Positions 4,501-5,508 of a stretch of DNA of 5,508 nucleotides are shown in pieces. The position numbers were made by a program, and so were the translations under genes. Each line of letters starts with the position of its first letter. Position 1 is the stretch's first letter. The stretch is from Robiginitomaculum sp. (GTDB taxonomy: Bacteria; Pseudomonadota; Alphaproteobacteria; Caulobacterales; Maricaulaceae): contig NVRS01000002.1 in assembly GCA_002732685.1 (NCBI GenBank), positions 118,627-124,134 of the forward strand, in the 5' to 3' direction. The notes beneath the pieces were generated by a model, which was given only the letters and a program-made list of their open reading frames with translations, was not told the DNA's origin and did no database searches.

Positions 4501-5508
4501 TTATACGGCGGTAGCCAATGACGCGGACGGTGATAGCCTGTTGGGCACAGATACGGATTTATTTGCGGTCGACGGTTCGACCGGTGTGGTGACCTTCAAG
4601 AACCCACCTGATTTTGAAGCACCCGGGGACGCGGACAGCGACAGCCTGAGCTATAGTTTGTCGGGTACAGATGCAGCTTTATTTACTATCGACAGTTCGA
4701 CCGGTGTGGTGACTTTTGTTGCTGCGCCTGATTTTGAGGCACCAGGGGACGCGGGTGGCAATAATGTGTATGATATTGTAGTTACCGCCAGCGACGGTAC
4801 CAACACCACCGACCAGTCGGTTGCTATTACGGTGAGTAATATCAATGATATTGCGCCTGTCTTTAGTTCTGACACTACGGCCAGATCCTCTACGGCTAGT
4901 GTAGGGGAGGGTCAAACCTCTGCTTATACGGCAGTGGCCAGTGATGGGGACGGTGACAGCCTCAGTTATAGTCTGTCAGGCACAGATGCAGATTTATTTG
5001 CGATCGATAGCAAGACCGGTGTTGTGACCTTCATCGCTGCGCCTGATTTCGAAGCACCGAGTGATGCGGGCGGTAATAATGTCTATGATATTGTAGTTAC
5101 CGCCAGCGACGGTACTCACACTGCTGACCAGTCGGTTGCCATTACGGTAACGGGTGTCAATGATGAAGGCCCCATCTTTACCTCTGGTGCTACGGCCAGT
5201 GTGGCGGAAAACCAGACTTCTGCTTATACGGCAGTGGCCAGTGACGCGGACGGTGATAGCTTGCGCTATACTCTGTTCGGTACAGATGCAGATTTATTTA
5301 CGATCGACAGCGCGACCGGCGTAGTGACCTTCATCAACCCACCTGATTTCGAGACGTCCGGTGACGATGACGGCAATAATGTCTATGATATTGTTGTCAG
5401 CGCTACCGACGGCACCATCATCACCGACCAACCGGTTGCCATTACGGTAACGGGTGTCAATGATGAAGGCCCCATCTTTACCTCTGGTGCTACGGCCAGT
5501 GTGGCGGA
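1550..5508 (+). CDS. Giant cadherin / FG-GAP / RTX repeat surface protein, probable calcium-dependent adhesin (3' end open)
   Basis: An uninterrupted frame of 1319 codons that runs off the right edge. Residues 1-29 look like a Sec signal peptide (MKKR start, hydrophobic run AGVLSAALLAGLATG, cut after AQA). Residues 42-93 are a small beta-rich domain with LPDGSLQITFTNGEVLIV. Residues 97-114 are hydrophobic, followed by seven glycines (115-121). Cadherin repeats start at residues 130 and 230, with AEN, DADGD, TGVVTF, DFE, ASDG and DIND-type signatures. Six FG-GAP repeats follow, with DINGDGFDD starting at residues 366, 443, 524, 602, 679 and 760. RTX-like GGAGND / GGAGDD repeats lie at 811-857, a non-repeat module at 858-965, and further cadherin repeats start at 966, 1102, 1207 and 1307. 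Such modules are usual in large adhesins and secreted proteins, and bind calcium in known relatives. The export route is unclear: RTX proteins normally use type I secretion with a C-terminal signal, which here would lie outside the window. The partner or surface bound cannot be predicted. The gene is divergent from the metal operon with 276 bases between. Confidence 0.9.
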   Translation, partial: MKKRILTKTAGVLSAALLAGLATGTDAQASGMRAISDVIDISKIQIYIILPDGSLQITFTNGEVLIVAAGYFEIIDCEIFLTVEETDRLVAGGGFDTAALIGVAAIAGGAALVAGGGGGGGTVTTTSDTAPVFTSGTTASVAENQTAAYTAVASDADGDTLSYSLSGTDAALFEINTVTGVVTFIAAPDFEVPGDAGGNNVYDIIVSASDGTNTTEQMVAITVTDINDVAPVFSSGATASVAENQTSAYTAVASDADGDTLSYSLSGTDAALFTINSLTGVVTFVAAPDFETPGDVGDNNVYDIVVTASDGTNTTDQSVAITVTNDVSDDPAPVIDLTSLTASQGFIIQGDVAGDEAGFSVSSAGDINGDGFDDLIVGADYGDDGGTRAGEAYVIFGGASGFGSPVDGRQVIDLTTLTAGEGFIIQGDASQNNAGLSVSSAGDINGDGFDDLIVGAPQGDDGGHFAGEAYVIFGNASGFGSPVVTGTVSRQVIDLTDLTDSEGFIIQGDAKGDQVGFSVSSAGDINGDGFDDLIVGARFGDDGGLDAGEAYVIFGSASGFGSPDADARQVIDLPSLTASEGFIIQGDVAGDFAGYSVSSAGDINGDGFDDLIVGAISGDDGGSYAGEAYVIFGSASAFGSPVDGRQVIDLTSLTAGEGFVIQGDAESDRAGRSVSSAGDINGDGFDDLIVGANAGDDGGDKAGEAYVIFGSASGFGSTVVTDGVSRQVLDLTTLTDSQGFIIQGDVASDFAGASVSSAGDINGDGFDDLIVGAQYGDDGGEDAGEAYVIFGSATGPVVGQTITGTAGAENLVGGAGNDIITGNGGADVFRGGAGDDRIITSTFADIDGGRGTDILVLSDTSQTLDLTVLNPAEIQSIERIQITDGSATGNTLVLDRLAVLDITEQRSNGTVTLIVDGTTTGAVDFSDADWAANGTIVIDGNIYDIYENGNAIVQIQQGIAVTIANAPVFSSGTTAKVAENQTSAYTAVANDADGDSLLGTDTDLFAVDGSTGVVTFKNPPDFEAPGDADSDSLSYSLSGTDAALFTIDSSTGVVTFVAAPDFEAPGDAGGNNVYDIVVTASDGTNTTDQSVAITVSNINDIAPVFSSDTTARSSTASVGEGQTSAYTAVASDGDGDSLSYSLSGTDADLFAIDSKTGVVTFIAAPDFEAPSDAGGNNVYDIVVTASDGTHTADQSVAITVTGVNDEGPIFTSGATASVAENQTSAYTAVASDADGDSLRYTLFGTDADLFTIDSATGVVTFINPPDFETSGDDDGNNVYDIVVSATDGTIITDQPVAITVTGVNDEGPIFTSGATASVA
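1937..2542 (+). repeat. Cadherin repeats 1 and 2 of the giant protein
   Basis: Two coding repeats start with APVF at 1937 and 2237, an exact 300-bp (100-residue) period. Both carry SVAENQT, the SDADGDTLSYSLSGTD stretch, TGVVTF, PDFE.PGD, NNVYDI.V.ASDGTNTT and a VAITVT end. These are cadherin-fold calcium sites (AEN, DAD, DFE, DG). Repeat 1 ends in the classic DIND. Repeat 2 ends in the altered NDVSDD, after which the FG-GAP block begins. Confidence 0.88.
2549..3256 (+). repeat. FG-GAP block, first three-repeat unit (708 bp)
   Basis: This unit holds FG-GAP repeats 1-3. Each has GF.IQGD, SVSSAGDINGDGFDDLIVGA, GDDGG, AGEAYVIFG and a VIDL-containing linker. The D.NGDG.DD core is an EF-hand-like calcium loop known from integrin alpha propellers. 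The repeats are not interchangeable. The linkers run in the order TAS..QGDVAGD, then VDGRQ..TAGE, then VVT..VSRQ..DSE. The start-to-start spacing of the core motif is 231 then 243 bp, and 234 bp into the next unit. Confidence 0.85.
3257..3932 (+). repeat. FG-GAP block, second three-repeat unit (copy of the first)
   Basis: This unit holds FG-GAP repeats 4-6 in the same linker order as the preceding unit: TAS..QGDVAGD, VDGRQ..TAGE, VVT..VSRQ..DSQ. Each core motif lies exactly 708 bp after its counterpart (2637/3345, 2868/3576, 3111/3819). Similarity stops near 3932, where the third repeat switches from SASGFGS to SATGPVVG and leads into the RTX region. Six repeats might form one propeller; integrin propellers have seven blades. 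Confidence 0.85.
3980..4120 (+). repeat. RTX-like calcium-binding nonapeptide repeats
   Basis: Residues 811-857 contain LVGGAGNDIITGNGGADVF, then RGGAGDDRI and IDGGRGTDILVL. These match the GGxGxDxUx pattern of hemolysin-type repeats, which in known proteins wind into a calcium-filled parallel beta-roll. The array is short (about three to four nonamers) and internal, not next to the C-terminus as in classical type I secreted toxins. Confidence 0.82.
4121..4444 (+). other. Non-repeat spacer module between RTX repeats and the second cadherin array
   Basis: About 108 residues (858-965) follow the RTX roll: QTLDLTVLNPAEIQSIERI, then TGNTLVLDRLAVLDITE, IDGNIYDIYENGNAIVQI and a cadherin-like end, IAVTIANAP. 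The pattern of NTL.L....VLDI and a final G..Y..Y..GNA.. strand resembles modules that commonly trail RTX repeats in large bacterial repeat proteins. The resemblance is from memory and no function is known. It is single-copy within the window. Confidence 0.5.
4445..4852 (+). repeat. Chimeric, elongated cadherin repeat
   Basis: This copy is 408 bp instead of 300. It begins as a normal repeat (APVFSSGTTAKVAENQT) and reads DADGDSLLGTD, where other copies have DADGDSLSYSLSGTD. It reaches PDFEAPGDA at 4613-4633, then jumps back to DSDSLSYSLSGTD and runs through TGVVTF, PDFEAPGDA and the rest of the repeat a second time. The reading frame is kept. It likely folds as one full cadherin domain preceded by a partial one. 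Confidence 0.85.
4853..5508 (+). repeat. Cadherin repeats continuing past the right edge
   Basis: Copies begin at 4853, 5168 and 5468. The first is 315 bp because of a five-residue insertion near its start (RSSTA, around 4885-4899). The second is the standard 300 bp. The third is cut by the window after 41 bases. The last two boundaries read TGVNDEGPIFTSGATASVA where earlier ones read DIND.APVF, so this subgroup shares a derived boundary. Confidence 0.85.

Noticed and set aside
1687..4915. Several minus-strand open frames of 66-179 codons opposite the giant protein
   Set aside because: They lie antisense to an uninterrupted 1319-codon frame with clear domains. They recur with the same repeat period and have low-complexity Thr/Ser/Val/Ala composition, so they are mirror images of the repeats.

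Overview
The window comes from a Gram-negative bacterium. Evidence is two Sec-type signal peptides, a periplasm/outer-membrane type beta-barrel protein and a giant calcium-binding surface protein. The mixed cadherin / FG-GAP / RTX architecture, the Gly-rich N-terminus and the moderate GC content suggest a proteobacterium, most likely an aquatic alphaproteobacterium. That placement is an inference; no rRNA or core gene is present.

Left part (1-1324, minus strand): a two-gene operon read leftwards. A ZntR/MerR-type metal-sensing regulator (860-1273) is followed, with a 4-base ATGA stop/start overlap, by a signal-peptide-bearing outer-membrane beta-barrel protein (1-863) that runs off the left edge about one residue before its expected end. 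The promoter has the MerR-family layout: TTGACT and TATATC separated by a 20-bp spacer, with a perfect 20-bp palindrome (1301-1320) over the spacer. The operon is therefore probably metal-inducible and autoregulated, with the barrel protein as an output gene.

Middle (1325-1549): an AT-rich intergenic region between the divergent units. It holds a 22-bp tandem direct repeat containing an imperfect ATTG-N5-CAAT dyad (1423-1467), a weak candidate promoter and a clear ribosome binding site for the right-hand gene.

Right part (1550-5508, plus strand): one uninterrupted reading frame of at least 1319 codons, open at the right edge. It encodes a giant repetitive surface or secreted protein. In order it has a signal peptide, a short beta-rich N-terminal domain, a hydrophobic segment plus seven glycines, two 100-residue cadherin repeats, six FG-GAP (integrin-propeller-like) repeats, RTX-type glycine/aspartate calcium repeats, a conserved-looking spacer module, and then more cadherin repeats continuing past the edge. 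Nearly every module is of a calcium-binding type, so a calcium-stiffened adhesin is the best guess.

The most interesting content is the molecular history visible in this gene. The six FG-GAP repeats are a duplicated block of three (exact 708-bp period). One cadherin repeat is a chimera whose extra 120 bp matches recombination between two GACGCGG microhomologies 120 bp apart, and it also carries a 12-bp slippage deletion. Another repeat carries a 15-bp insertion. The last repeat copies share 76 identical bases at a 300-bp offset. No complete new defence or mobile system is visible, and no terminator, tRNA, rRNA, IS or CRISPR was seen.
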